Below, one piece after another: positions 1-8,459 of a stretch of DNA of 17,167 nt; the stretch's first letter is position 1; every line of letters starts with the position of its first letter. Source of the DNA: Gammaproteobacteria bacterium UBA2168 (GTDB lineage: Bacteria; Pseudomonadota; Gammaproteobacteria; Pseudomonadales; Azotimanducaceae). Location of the stretch: the NCBI GenBank assembly GCA_002327525.1, contig DCWG01000121.1, positions 20,832-37,998 on the forward strand. Direction: 5' to 3'. The position numbers were made by a program, and so were the translations under genes. The notes beneath the pieces were generated by a model. It was not told where the DNA came from. It saw only the letters and a program-made list of their open reading frames with translations, and searched no databases.

Positions 1-22
1 GGAAGGAGGCGCAGTCCGCAGG

Positions 23-167
23 GAATATCCGGCATATTTCCAAGGGCCGCAACACGGCAGTGGCGGACGCGAGAATCGCCTAAGGGCGCATCGTACGGGC
101 TTTTGGACTGCGTTGCGCTTCTTAGCAATATACCGGATATTCTCGGCAAAAGGCCCGTACGATACGC
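23..167. repeat. Interleaved imperfect inverted repeats upstream of the polysaccharide operon
   Basis: Two pairs of inverted arms are visible. The arm at 23-53 (core GAATATCCGG, then ATATT and CGCAAC) is an imperfect inverse of 112-142 (core CCGGATATTC). The arm at 86-100 (GCGCATCGTACGGGC) matches the inverse of 153-167 (GCCCGTACGATACGC) at 14 of 15 positions. The pairs are interleaved (A, B, A', B'), so both hairpins cannot form fully at once. No credible coding frame covers this stretch. It may be a palindromic intergenic repeat, a small non-autonomous element or the remains of one. It separates the operon starting at 210 from whatever lies upstream. The arms are seen directly; the element identity is inference. 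Confidence 0.5.
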
Positions 168-184
168 TGAGCAATCAAGAATTC

Positions 185-196
185 ATCAGAGGTTCC
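185..196 (+). repeat. 12-base motif ATCAGAGGTTCC, copy 1
   Basis: This 12-mer recurs exactly at 14719-14730. Here it sits 13 bases before the first glycosyltransferase start and is followed by CTAG. Read in reverse it begins GGAACCTCTGA, the sort of sequence found at insertion-sequence ends, and CTAG would fit a short target duplication. No transposase is present, so this is only a suggestion. Confidence 0.3.
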
Positions 197-209
197 CTAG
201 GCGAGTGTC

Positions 210-1358
210 ATGGCTTCCGGTAATCTTCCTGCGCGCCAAACCAGAGTCTCGATCATCTCTAAGGCATCCTCGCATCGCTCCGTGTTGCTGCTGGTCGGTT
301 CGCTTCGTTCGGGCGGAACCGAGGGTCAGGTGGCGCTGCTTGCCAATCGCCTGGCGGCGCGGGGTGTACGCGTCACACTGACCATCTTGAATGGTGAGCA
401 CCAGCACTTTCGACTCTCCCCGGAGGTGACGCTGGAGGTGCTCGGGACGGGCGGTGTGCGCAGTCTGTTGCCCGCATGCGTCCGGCTGAGGCGTCTGGCC
501 CGCGGGCACGATTGTGTGATGAGTTTTCTCGATGTGTGCAATGTCCTCGCAGCAGCCGTCGTGCGGAGCTGCCCGGTGGTGTTCAACGTGCGCAGCAGCG
601 GCGTGTCACCCGGTTGGGTAGCGTACTCGGCGTTTCGCGTGGCGCGCTCCCTGTCCGTCCGCGCGCTCCGGATCGTCTCCAATTCGAGGCAGGTTCAGCG
701 CTTCTACCAGCAACGTGGCTTCCACCCCGGTTCGTGGTTGGTGATCCCCAACGGCGTCGATCTGTGTCGCTTCAGACCCGACCGGGAGATGCGTATGCGC
801 GTTCGGGCGTCACTTGGGGTGGGTGAGGATGCCCCGCTGGTGGGGTTCTTCGCGCGCTATCAGGAGGAAAAGCGCTTCGATGTGTTCGTCGAGGCGATGG
901 CTTCTCGCTGTCCGGATGCGCACCTGGTCTTCGTCGGTCGCGGGTCGGACGCCGACAATCCGGATCTGCGCACCATTCTGGGCTCGCTGTATGAGCGTGC
1001 GCATCTTCTCGGCGAGCGCCAGGACGTGCCCGAACTGCTCGCGGCCATGGACGTGGTTGTCAACGCGTCGGACTTCGAAGGCTTCTCCAACGCCCTGCTC
1101 GAATCCATGGCCTGTGGTGTGCCCTGTGTTGCGACGAATATACCGGCGAACGTGGAAGTGCTGGATGCGGCCGGCGTGACAGTGCCGGCGGGTAATGCGG
1201 CCATGCTCGGCGAAGCCGTCCGCGCCCTGCTGCAAGACGAGGATCGACGTGGTGAGCTGCGTCGACGGGGCATCGAGCGGGCGAGATCGCATTTTGAGCT
1301 CGAGCGCTGGTGTGATGCATTCGAGGCGACAATCGCTGATTGCGGGCATGCGCCGTGA
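210..1358 (+). CDS. GT4-family glycosyltransferase (first gene of polysaccharide operon)
   Basis: A predicted cytoplasmic or membrane-associated GT-B sugar transferase that moves a sugar from a nucleotide donor to a lipid-linked glycan. At 382 residues it has the usual family length. The N-terminal Rossmann half holds the glycine-rich SLRSGGTEGQ acceptor-side loop near residues 31-40. The C-terminal half carries the GT4 E-x7-E signature as EGFSNALLE (E290, E298), followed by ACGVPCVAT. The ATG at 210 is the first good start before the conserved strand; its ribosome site is weak. The stop overlaps the next gene by 4 bases (GTGA), showing translational coupling. Donor and linkage cannot be read from the sequence. 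The family is secure, the exact role is not. Confidence 0.88.
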   Translation: MASGNLPARQTRVSIISKASSHRSVLLLVGSLRSGGTEGQVALLANRLAARGVRVTLTILNGEHQHFRLSPEVTLEVLGTGGVRSLLPACVRLRRLARGHDCVMSFLDVCNVLAAAVVRSCPVVFNVRSSGVSPGWVAYSAFRVARSLSVRALRIVSNSRQVQRFYQQRGFHPGSWLVIPNGVDLCRFRPDREMRMRVRASLGVGEDAPLVGFFARYQEEKRFDVFVEAMASRCPDAHLVFVGRGSDADNPDLRTILGSLYERAHLLGERQDVPELLAAMDVVVNASDFEGFSNALLESMACGVPCVATNIPANVEVLDAAGVTVPAGNAAMLGEAVRALLQDEDRRGELRRRGIERARSHFELERWCDAFEATIADCGHAP

Positions 1359-2380
1359 GAGTTCTGCATGTTATAAACTCGCTCGGGCGCGGTGGCGCCG
1401 AGCGCGGTCTCATCGCAATGGCATCAGGGCTCCTGAGCAGAGGTATCCATGGAGAGATTATGGCGCTGCGCCGCGGTGGAGTGCTGGAAGCGGCGAGCCG
1501 CGAGGCAGGTGTAAGTGTGCGTGGTATTGGCAGAGTCATGGGCGAGTTCGACCTGGTGCAAGGCTGGCTGTACGCCGGCAGCGCGGCGGCCAGTATCCTC
1601 GCCTCGGGTCGTACACCCGTTGTCTGGAACATGCGCCACGTACTGAGCGATCAGCGCGAATCCGCAACGACCCGAGCGAGCCTGTCGCTAATGCGCAACG
1701 TACTCCACGCCCGGGCCTGTGTCGTCAACTCGTCAGCCGCGATGCACAGCAACCGGGGCTTGAGAACCCGGGAGTGGGTGAAGATAAGCAATGGCGTCGA
1801 CACTGGACGATTCCGGCGGGATGCGGAAGGTGGCCACAGTCTGAGGGTGGAGCTGGGCATTTCCGACGATATCCTGTTGCTCCTGCAGGTTGCGCGGGCA
1901 CATCCGCACAAGGGTCACGAATTGCTGTTGGAGGCGGTGGAGAGGCTGCGCGGTAGCCGTCCGGATCTGATGCTGGCACTGATCGGCGAGGGCACCACGG
2001 AATTCACGCGACCCGGAGTGGTGGGGCTCGGTGCGCGTGACGACGTGCAGCGCTGCCTGAACGCGGCGGATATCGTCGTCAACCCATCGCTTACGGAGAG
2101 CGCTCCGAATGCGGTGCTTGAGGCCATGAGCTGTGCGCGTCCCTGCGTGGTGACGAACGTCGGCGAGAGTGCGGACCTGGTGGCGGATACCGGGTGGGTT
2201 TGCGAGGTAAGCGTGGAGGGTCTCATCGAGGGGCTGGCATCGGCGCTAGCCGCTGATGACGAGCAGCGCGATAGACTCGGCAACGCCAGCCGCGAGCGCG
2301 TCATGGAGCGCTACGCACAGATCGCTTGTGTGGATGCCTATGAGGCGCTCTATCGACGCCTGATGCGGGAATGTGGCTGA
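1355..2380 (+). CDS. GT4-family glycosyltransferase
   Basis: A second GT-B glycosyltransferase for surface polysaccharide assembly, 341 residues from the GTG start chosen here. That start gives MRVLHVINSLGRGGAERGL, the canonical GT4 opening with the GGAE loop. A TTG at 1340 would only add five residues with no family resemblance. The C-terminal half has the E-x7-E signature ESAPNAVLE (E248, E256) followed by AMSCARPCVVTNVG. The start overlaps the previous stop as GTGA and its own stop joins the next gene as TGATG, so it is translated in a coupled chain. It is shorter than its upstream neighbour and clearly a separate paralogue. Substrate unknown. Confidence 0.87.
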   Translation: MRVLHVINSLGRGGAERGLIAMASGLLSRGIHGEIMALRRGGVLEAASREAGVSVRGIGRVMGEFDLVQGWLYAGSAAASILASGRTPVVWNMRHVLSDQRESATTRASLSLMRNVLHARACVVNSSAAMHSNRGLRTREWVKISNGVDTGRFRRDAEGGHSLRVELGISDDILLLLQVARAHPHKGHELLLEAVERLRGSRPDLMLALIGEGTTEFTRPGVVGLGARDDVQRCLNAADIVVNPSLTESAPNAVLEAMSCARPCVVTNVGESADLVADTGWVCEVSVEGLIEGLASALAADDEQRDRLGNASRERVMERYAQIACVDAYEALYRRLMRECG

Positions 2381-4275
2381 TGTGCGGATTCGTGGGGTGC
2401 GTGGACACCACCGGTAGCGTGGACCGGGATCTGCTGGTGCGGATGCGCGACACACTGATCCATCGCGGCCCGGACGACGCCGGACTCTGGATCGATGGTA
2501 GCGTGGGGCTTGCACACCGGCGGCTGTCGATAATCGACCTGAGCGCGGCGGGTCATCAACCGATGGTTTCCGCATGTGGACGCTTCGCACTGATCTACAA
2601 CGGCGAGATCTACAACTTCGCCGAGTTGCGCGAGGCCTTGGGAGAAATCGACTGGCGCGGCGCATCGGATACGGAGGTGCTGCTTCAGGCGCTCGCCCTG
2701 TGGGGCGTTGAGGTGACGCTCGAAAAGCTGGTCGGGATGTTCGCCTTCGCGCTCTACGACCGTGATCGGCGTACGATCACGCTCGTGCGCGATCGGCTCG
2801 GTATCAAACCGCTGTACTACGGTTTTGCGCAACGTCGCCTGTGGTTTGCATCTGAACTACGCGCGCTGCCGGGTCGTGATTTCACCGTGGATGCGGACGG
2901 TATCGCGCTGCTGCTTCGCCGTAACCACGTACCGGCGCCCCACACAATCTACCGTGAGGCGTCCAAGCTGCTGCCCGGGCATGCGCTCACCGTCCCGATC
3001 GATGCGCTGCCGGAGTTACCGGCGCAACAACCATGGTGGCGTCCGGAGGAATTCGTAGGGCTTCACGCGAATGTTACGGAGCGGGAGGCAACTGAGGAGT
3101 TGACCTCGCACCTGCGGGAGGCCGTACGGGGACGGTTGATCGCCGACGTGCCGCTCGGAGCCTTTCTTTCCGGTGGCATAGATTCGACGCTGGTGTGCGC
3201 GCTGATGTGTGAAAGTTCGGGGCGGGATGTGAGGACGTTCACCATCGGATTCAGTCAGGCAGGCTACAACGAGGCGGAACATGCTGCCGCCATCGCGCGC
3301 CACCTCGGTACACAGCATCAGGAGTTCTATGTCAGCGAGGATGATGTGCTTGACACTGTGGCCGATCTGCCGCGCCTGATGGACGAACCTTTCGCCGATG
3401 CCTCGTTGCTGCCGACCTATCTCGTCTCCAAAATGGCGCGCGACGAGGTGACGGTTGCTCTGTCGGGTGATGGCGGGGATGAACTCACCCTTGGCTATGG
3501 GCGCTACGGCTGGGTGCAGCGGTTGGCCCGGCGAACGCTTGCTGTCCCGGCGCCATTGCGTGGTGTGCTGGCGGCGATTTCCGGATCCGGTCCCGTGCGG
3601 TCGACCATCGGACGCCTGCCGACGCCCGCCTTTCTCGGACGGCCCGCGCCGCTGGGAGCCAAACTCTCCCGTTTGTCGGATCTGCTGCGGGCGGAGAGTG
3701 CCGATGCGCTGTTCGCTCAGACGGTGACACACTGGGAGCACGCGGAAAGCGCGGTGCCCGGCTCGCACCGGCACATGACGGTATACGACGATCCGGCGCA
3801 CTGGTCGGCGGGGTTACCCACACCGAAGCGCTGGGCGGCGCGCGATCTGGTGGCGTACCTGCCTAATGACTGTCTGACCAAACTAGATCGCGCCAGTATG
3901 GGTGTGAGTCTGGAAGCGCGGGTGCCGTTGCTCGATCATCGTGTGGTTCAATACTCTCTGGGACTGTCGCAGGACGTGTTGTGTGCCGCGGGTGAGAGCA
4001 AGGGCATACTCAAGAAGATTCTCGCGCAATACGTTCCCCGGTCGCTCACCGAGCGCCCCAAGCGGGGCTTCGGGGTGCCGCTCGGTGCATGGCTTTCGGG
4101 ACCGCTGGAGAGCTGGGTGGGTGATCTGCTGAGTACTGAGCGTCTCGAGCGCGATGGCTATTTCGATGCTGGCCAGATCTCCGCGCTGTGGTCGCAACAC
4201 CGTCGAAGTCAGGCGGATTGGTCGGCATATCTTTGGGACGTGATCGTCTTTCAGGCATGGCTAGATGAGCGCTAA
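2380..4275 (+). CDS. Asparagine synthase / glutamine amidotransferase family protein
   Basis: Class II glutamine amidotransferase fused to an ATP-pyrophosphatase synthetase domain, 631 residues, typical of AsnB-like proteins. The start at 2380 is fixed by the catalytic N-terminal cysteine: MCGFVGC, with Cys2 exposed after removal of Met; an ATG at 2371 would bury it. RGPD, the YNGEIYNF segment and SDTEVLL are the glutaminase pocket. The P-loop SGGIDS lies at residues 264-269. The C-terminal part has LDRASM and LEARVPLLDHR, also usual. In polysaccharide loci such proteins commonly amidate a sugar uronic acid, as proposed for Pseudomonas O-antigen clusters, rather than making free asparagine. 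That role is inferred from the neighbours. It overlaps the next gene by 11 bases. Confidence 0.9.
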   Translation: MCGFVGCVDTTGSVDRDLLVRMRDTLIHRGPDDAGLWIDGSVGLAHRRLSIIDLSAAGHQPMVSACGRFALIYNGEIYNFAELREALGEIDWRGASDTEVLLQALALWGVEVTLEKLVGMFAFALYDRDRRTITLVRDRLGIKPLYYGFAQRRLWFASELRALPGRDFTVDADGIALLLRRNHVPAPHTIYREASKLLPGHALTVPIDALPELPAQQPWWRPEEFVGLHANVTEREATEELTSHLREAVRGRLIADVPLGAFLSGGIDSTLVCALMCESSGRDVRTFTIGFSQAGYNEAEHAAAIARHLGTQHQEFYVSEDDVLDTVADLPRLMDEPFADASLLPTYLVSKMARDEVTVALSGDGGDELTLGYGRYGWVQRLARRTLAVPAPLRGVLAAISGSGPVRSTIGRLPTPAFLGRPAPLGAKLSRLSDLLRAESADALFAQTVTHWEHAESAVPGSHRHMTVYDDPAHWSAGLPTPKRWAARDLVAYLPNDCLTKLDRASMGVSLEARVPLLDHRVVQYSLGLSQDVLCAAGESKGILKKILAQYVPRSLTERPKRGFGVPLGAWLSGPLESWVGDLLSTERLERDGYFDAGQISALWSQHRRSQADWSAYLWDVIVFQAWLDER

Positions 4276-5401
4276 CCGGATCAAGATTGTCTATGCGGTG
4301 AACGAGGGCAGCTTTTTCCTCTCACACCGCCTGCCGCTTGCCCGCGAGGCCAGCGCCAGGGGTTATGACGTGCACGTGGTTTGCGGCATTGGGACAGGCG
4401 AGGCCGAGCTGGTGGAGTACGGTATCACCGCACACCCCATTCCGTTCAGCCGCAGCGGCTTCAATCCGCTAAAGGAAATCACGACACTCAATGCCATCAC
4501 TGGGGTCTATCGCGATTTGCGACCCGACATCGTGCACCACGTCACGATCAAGCCGGTCTTGTACGGCACGCGCGCGGCAGCCCGCACCTCGGTTCGGGCG
4601 GTGGTGAACGCCGTGCCCGGGATGGGTTTCGTGTTCACGCGCAGGGGCTCGCTTGCCCGGATGCGGCGCTTGCTGGTCAATTTCATGTATCGGGTGTTCC
4701 TTCGGCACCCGAACATGCGGGTGATCTTCCAGAACTCGGAAGACATGCGCGGTTTTATCGACCACGCCATCGTCAAGCGCGCGCAGGTGACGCTGATTCG
4801 CGGCTCCGGCGTGGATTTCGAAGAGTTCTCCTGTTCACCGGAGCCCGCGGGGCCGGTGACCCTCCTGCTGGTTGCGCGGATGCTCTGGCACAAGGGTGTG
4901 GGTGAATTCGTGGAAGCTGCGCGCAGATTGAGAGGCGAACACCCGAGTTGGCGTTTCCTGCTCGCCGGTGACGTCGATCCTGGCAACCCGGCCTCCATAG
5001 CGCGCGAGGATCTGGAACACTGGCAGGCCGAGGGGTTGGTCGAGTGGCTTGGGCATCGCAACGATATTGCCCGACTCATGGCTGACAGCCACGTGGTCTG
5101 CCTGCCATCCTATCGCGAAGGACTGCCCAAGACGCTGCTCGAAGCCGCCGCCAGCGGCCGCGCGATGATTTCGTCCGATGCGGCCGGTTGCCAGGAAGTG
5201 GTGCGCGACGGGGTGACGGGTCTGGTGGTGCCTATACGGGATGCCGCAGCACTCACCGAGGCGATGGAACAGCTCGGCAGTGACCCGGCGCTGCGCGCGC
5301 GTTTCGGTCGGGCCGCGCGCGAGAAGGCAGAAGCCCTGTTCGATGTGGAAGATGTAGTGGAGTACACCTTTCGTGTCTATGAAGAGCTGCTCGCCGTATG
5401 A
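4265..5401 (+). CDS. PglA-like GT4 glycosyltransferase
   Basis: A 378-residue GT4 enzyme whose opening, YAVNEGSFFLSHRLPLA near residues 10-26, resembles the group that adds a second sugar (often N-acetylgalactosamine) to an undecaprenyl-diphospho-linked amino sugar, such as PglA. The HHVTIKPVLYG segment and the GMGF motif fit that group. The E-x7-E signature is EGLPKTLLE (E285, E293), followed by AAASGRAMISSD. The ATG at 4265 lies 11 bases inside the previous gene, and the stop forms ATGA with the next start. Its place directly before the initiating transferase supports a role in adding the second sugar. The family is secure; the specificity is inferred from resemblance and position. Confidence 0.87.
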   Translation: MSANRIKIVYAVNEGSFFLSHRLPLAREASARGYDVHVVCGIGTGEAELVEYGITAHPIPFSRSGFNPLKEITTLNAITGVYRDLRPDIVHHVTIKPVLYGTRAAARTSVRAVVNAVPGMGFVFTRRGSLARMRRLLVNFMYRVFLRHPNMRVIFQNSEDMRGFIDHAIVKRAQVTLIRGSGVDFEEFSCSPEPAGPVTLLLVARMLWHKGVGEFVEAARRLRGEHPSWRFLLAGDVDPGNPASIAREDLEHWQAEGLVEWLGHRNDIARLMADSHVVCLPSYREGLPKTLLEAAASGRAMISSDAAGCQEVVRDGVTGLVVPIRDAAALTEAMEQLGSDPALRARFGRAAREKAEALFDVEDVVEYTFRVYEELLAV

Positions 5402-6414
5402 CCAGTGCGGTGCTTGTGTCGGTGAGTTTCGTGGGCACGGTGGTGCTCGAGTTCATATTCCTCACGGTGGCGCGCCGCGCCGACTGGCTGGTGCATCCCT
5501 CCGCACGCAGTTCGCACGTCAGCCCCACACCCACGGCGGGTGGTCTGGCGATAGTGATGCCGGTGCTGGCCTATCTGACCGCACTGCCTTGGGCGACCTA
5601 TCCAGCGGCACTCGGGCTCTTCATGGGTGCCGCACTCATGGCTGTGGTGGGTCTCTGGGATGATCTGCGCCCGCTCGGCAAGCGAGTTCGATTCGGCACC
5701 CAGAGTGTGAGTGCGTTGATGGTAGTATGGGGATTGCAGCTGCAGATCGATCCGTTGGCGTCACAGTTTGTCGATGTCTGGGAGCAGGCGTGGCCGGTGT
5801 GGATAATGGTGGCAGCGTTGTTTGCGTTGTTGTGGCACATCAATCTGTACAACTTCATGGACGGCATAGACGGAATTGCGGGCGCGCAGTGTCTGCTGCT
5901 GTGTGTGGGTGTTCAGTTGCTCGCTGGCGGCATGTCCGGTTGGGCCGGTGAGCTTGCCTGGGTAGGGGCTGGCGCTTCGCTTGGGTTCCTGCTGTTCAAC
6001 TGGCCGCCGGCGAAGATATTCATGGGGGATGTGGGCAGCGGATTTCTGGGGTTGGTGAGTGCCTACCTCGTGATTGCGGCCTATCTCGATGATGGGGTAC
6101 CGCTCATCGCCTCGATGATACTCCTGGCCGGATTCTGGTTTGACGCCAGCTACACACTTTGTGTCAGAATGCTCACAGGTCAGACGTTCATGGAAGCGCA
6201 CCGCAGCCACCTGTATCAAAAACTGGCTGCACGAAAAGGACATTTATGGACCACCGGGCTGTTTGTGTTGTTCGGGTGTTTCTACCTCTGCCCTCTGGCA
6301 TGGTTGTCGGCGGAATCACCGCGCTATGGGTGGGCGTTTCTGGTTGTCGCGTTGTTGCCGCTGGCCCTGGCCGCGCGTCGGTACGACGCCGGCATACCGG
6401 AGCCTTCTGAATGA
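5398..6414 (+). CDS. Polyprenyl-phosphate sugar-1-phosphate transferase (WecA/WbpL type)
   Basis: A polytopic inner-membrane enzyme of the MraY/WecA family that moves a (deoxy)amino sugar 1-phosphate from UDP onto undecaprenyl phosphate, starting lipid-linked glycan synthesis. It has 338 residues and about ten hydrophobic segments. Family landmarks in order: RSSHVSPTPTAGGLA at 37-51, the paired aspartates WDDL with D88 and D89, NFMDGIDG at 152-159, MGDVGS at 209-214 and the cytoplasmic HRSHLYQ loop at 268-274. The size and the H-x2-H loop fit the WbpL/WecA side rather than MraY. It is coupled on both sides by 4-base ATGA overlaps. Being followed by a WbpM-like dehydratase, as in Pseudomonas O-antigen loci, suggests a FucNAc or QuiNAc type substrate (inference). 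Confidence 0.91.
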   Translation: MTSAVLVSVSFVGTVVLEFIFLTVARRADWLVHPSARSSHVSPTPTAGGLAIVMPVLAYLTALPWATYPAALGLFMGAALMAVVGLWDDLRPLGKRVRFGTQSVSALMVVWGLQLQIDPLASQFVDVWEQAWPVWIMVAALFALLWHINLYNFMDGIDGIAGAQCLLLCVGVQLLAGGMSGWAGELAWVGAGASLGFLLFNWPPAKIFMGDVGSGFLGLVSAYLVIAAYLDDGVPLIASMILLAGFWFDASYTLCVRMLTGQTFMEAHRSHLYQKLAARKGHLWTTGLFVLFGCFYLCPLAWLSAESPRYGWAFLVVALLPLALAARRYDAGIPEPSE

Positions 6415-8330
6415 TCAGCGAATTTGTCGGTCAGCTGTCCCGCCGCCACAAGAAGGCCATCGCGATTCTCGCTGACGTGATCGCATTGCCGGTAGCGCTA
6501 TGGTGTGCCCTGGCCCTGCGCCTGGGTCAGTGGACACCGGAGGTTGCCCAGTTCTGGCCTGCCTTCGTGGTATCGGGTCTGGTTTGCGTGCCGATGTTCG
6601 GCGGCCTCGGCCTCTACCGTCAGGTCACACGCTACATGGGCAATCACGCGACGGTCGCGGTCGTGAAGGGTGCCACCATCACCGCCGTCGTGATCGCGAG
6701 TGTAGCTTACATGGTACCGCTTACCGGGTTTCCCCGCTCCGTGCCCGTGATTTTCTGGCTGCTCACGCTGCTGTACGTATCCGGTACGCGTTTTGCCGTC
6801 AGGGCCTATTTCCAGCATACGCGCGCACGCGCATACGTGCGTGAGGCGGTCATCATCTACGGTGCGGGACGCAAGGGAGTGGAACTCGCCAGACTACTGC
6901 TGCAACAGGATACTTACGTGCCGGTGGCGTTCGTCGACGAAAACAAATCGCTGCAGCGGCGCATCATCGATGGCCTGCATGTCTACTCACCCGGCGCGAT
7001 GGAAGATCTTCTGAAGGACAACAATGCCAGCCAGGTGTTCGTCGCCACGGAATCTCAGGCAATAGAAGAACGGCGCCGCATCATCGAATTTCTGGTGTCT
7101 TTAGGCGCTCGCGTGAAGCTGGTGCCGGACTTGGTGGATCTGGTCTCCGGGCGCCAATCGCTCAATCAGATCCGCGACGTCGATATGGCGGCTGTGTTGG
7201 GGCGCGACGAGGTGGATCCTCTGACGCATTTGTTGGCCGGACGTGTGCATGGGCGCAGTGTGATGGTGACTGGCGCGGGAGGATCGATCGGTTCGGAGCT
7301 CTGCCGGCAGATTCTCTCTCAGGAACCGAGCCGGTTGGCGCTGATGGATCAGTCGGAGTATGGGTTATTCGAGGTGCAGCGCGAACTGCAGCGGTTGGCT
7401 GATGACGAAAAGCTGGATGTGCCCATCGTGCCAATCCTCGGATCGGTGACCAACGCCGCCCTCATGCGCCGCAGCTTTGAGTCAAACGAAGTGGAGACCG
7501 TCTATCACGCTGCCGCCTACAAGCACGTGAGCCTGGTCGAAAACAACGTCATCCAGGGGTTGAAGAACAATACGTTCGGCACCCTGTACGCGGCGGAGGC
7601 CGCGCTCGATGCTGGCGTGCGCGATTTCATCCTGATATCCACCGACAAGGCAGTGCGCACGAGCAGTATCATGGGCGCAAGTAAGCGACTCGCTGAACTC
7701 ATCCTGCAAGCGTTGCAGGAAACCTCCGACGAGACACGATTCTCCATGGTGCGCTTTGGCAACGTACTTGGTTCATCGGGGTCGGTGGTACCGCTGTTCT
7801 CCGAGCAGATCGAGCATGGTGGCCCAGTAACGGTGACTCATCCGGAGGTGACTCGCTATTTCATGACCATACCGGAAGCCGCCCAGTTGGTGCTGCAGGC
7901 GTCCAGTATGGCACGCGGGGGCGATGTGTTTCTGCTCGACATGGGGCAGCCGATCAAGATCGTCGATCTCGCTATCCGCATGATTCGACTCAAAGGTTAC
8001 ACCGTTCGCGACGACGATCACCGGGAAGGGGACATAGAGATCAACTTCACGGGGCTGAAGTCCGGTGAAAAGCTGCATGAGGAACTGCTCGTTGGCGACG
8101 ACGTTCGTGGGACGGAGCATCGTAAGATCATGCGCGCCGAAGAGCGTTTCATTCCATGGCTGGAACTGCGCGGTGCACTGAATACACTGGAACAGGCCTG
8201 CGACAATTACGATTTGGAGGCGATCGTGTCGTTCGTCACGGGGCTCGTCGAAGGTGGCGACCTCGAATCCCAGCTGGGCGATCTGTCGCCGCGCGCGCCC
8301 ATCGTGCACTTGCACCCGCCCGAGAACTGA
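6411..8330 (+). CDS. Membrane-bound nucleotide-sugar 4,6-dehydratase (WbpM/FlaA1/CapD family)
   Basis: A large 639-residue WbpM-type protein. The first ~130 residues hold about four membrane helices. A first, CoA-binding-like Rossmann domain follows with GAGRKG at 151-156. The catalytic SDR domain then begins with the NAD-binding TGAGGSIG at 287-294. The catalytic region reads STDKAVRTSSIMGASKR, with Met421 and Lys425 in the M-x3-K arrangement that marks this dehydratase group instead of the usual Tyr-x3-Lys. It would convert UDP-GlcNAc to the 4-keto-6-deoxy sugar that leads to QuiNAc or FucNAc. It overlaps the preceding transferase gene by ATGA and is the last gene of the operon. The 4-ketoreductase needed to finish the sugar is not in the window. 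Strong family call, inferred substrate. Confidence 0.92.
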   Translation: MISEFVGQLSRRHKKAIAILADVIALPVALWCALALRLGQWTPEVAQFWPAFVVSGLVCVPMFGGLGLYRQVTRYMGNHATVAVVKGATITAVVIASVAYMVPLTGFPRSVPVIFWLLTLLYVSGTRFAVRAYFQHTRARAYVREAVIIYGAGRKGVELARLLLQQDTYVPVAFVDENKSLQRRIIDGLHVYSPGAMEDLLKDNNASQVFVATESQAIEERRRIIEFLVSLGARVKLVPDLVDLVSGRQSLNQIRDVDMAAVLGRDEVDPLTHLLAGRVHGRSVMVTGAGGSIGSELCRQILSQEPSRLALMDQSEYGLFEVQRELQRLADDEKLDVPIVPILGSVTNAALMRRSFESNEVETVYHAAAYKHVSLVENNVIQGLKNNTFGTLYAAEAALDAGVRDFILISTDKAVRTSSIMGASKRLAELILQALQETSDETRFSMVRFGNVLGSSGSVVPLFSEQIEHGGPVTVTHPEVTRYFMTIPEAAQLVLQASSMARGGDVFLLDMGQPIKIVDLAIRMIRLKGYTVRDDDHREGDIEINFTGLKSGEKLHEELLVGDDVRGTEHRKIMRAEERFIPWLELRGALNTLEQACDNYDLEAIVSFVTGLVEGGDLESQLGDLSPRAPIVHLHPPEN

Positions 8331-8347
8331 GCCGGATCCAGACCTGA

Positions 8348-8367
8348 CTTGTCCAACCGCGGACAAG
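8348..8367 (+). terminator. Hairpin after the polysaccharide operon
   Basis: CTTGTCC and GGACAAG form a perfect 7-bp stem around the loop AACCGC, 17 bases after the operon stop. No run of T follows, so this is either a weak or Rho-assisted terminator or an RNA-stabilising hairpin. The rest of 8331-8459 holds a small inverted repeat TCTCG-TTT-CGAGA at 8404-8416, possibly an operator for the downstream locus, and a GGAAGG ribosome site before the TTG at 8460. Confidence 0.35.
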
Positions 8368-8459
8368 GCGCACCAGGCGGCTTTCGCGGCAACCTGAACG
8401 GACTCTCGTTTCGAGAATCATGCTAGATTGCTCTTGGGAAACACTGGGGGAAGGCTGCC

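Noticed and set aside
1340..1354. TTG at 1340 as start of the second glycosyltransferase
   Set aside because: GTG 1355 forms the GTGA coupling overlap and begins the protein exactly at the conserved first strand.
860..1369. Long minus-strand open frames under the glycosyltransferase genes
   Set aside because: They are typical shadows of GC-rich coding DNA, arginine/serine/proline rich, without domains or ribosome sites.
2371..2379. ATG at 2371 as start of the amidotransferase
   Set aside because: It would place three residues before the catalytic cysteine, which must become the N-terminal residue.
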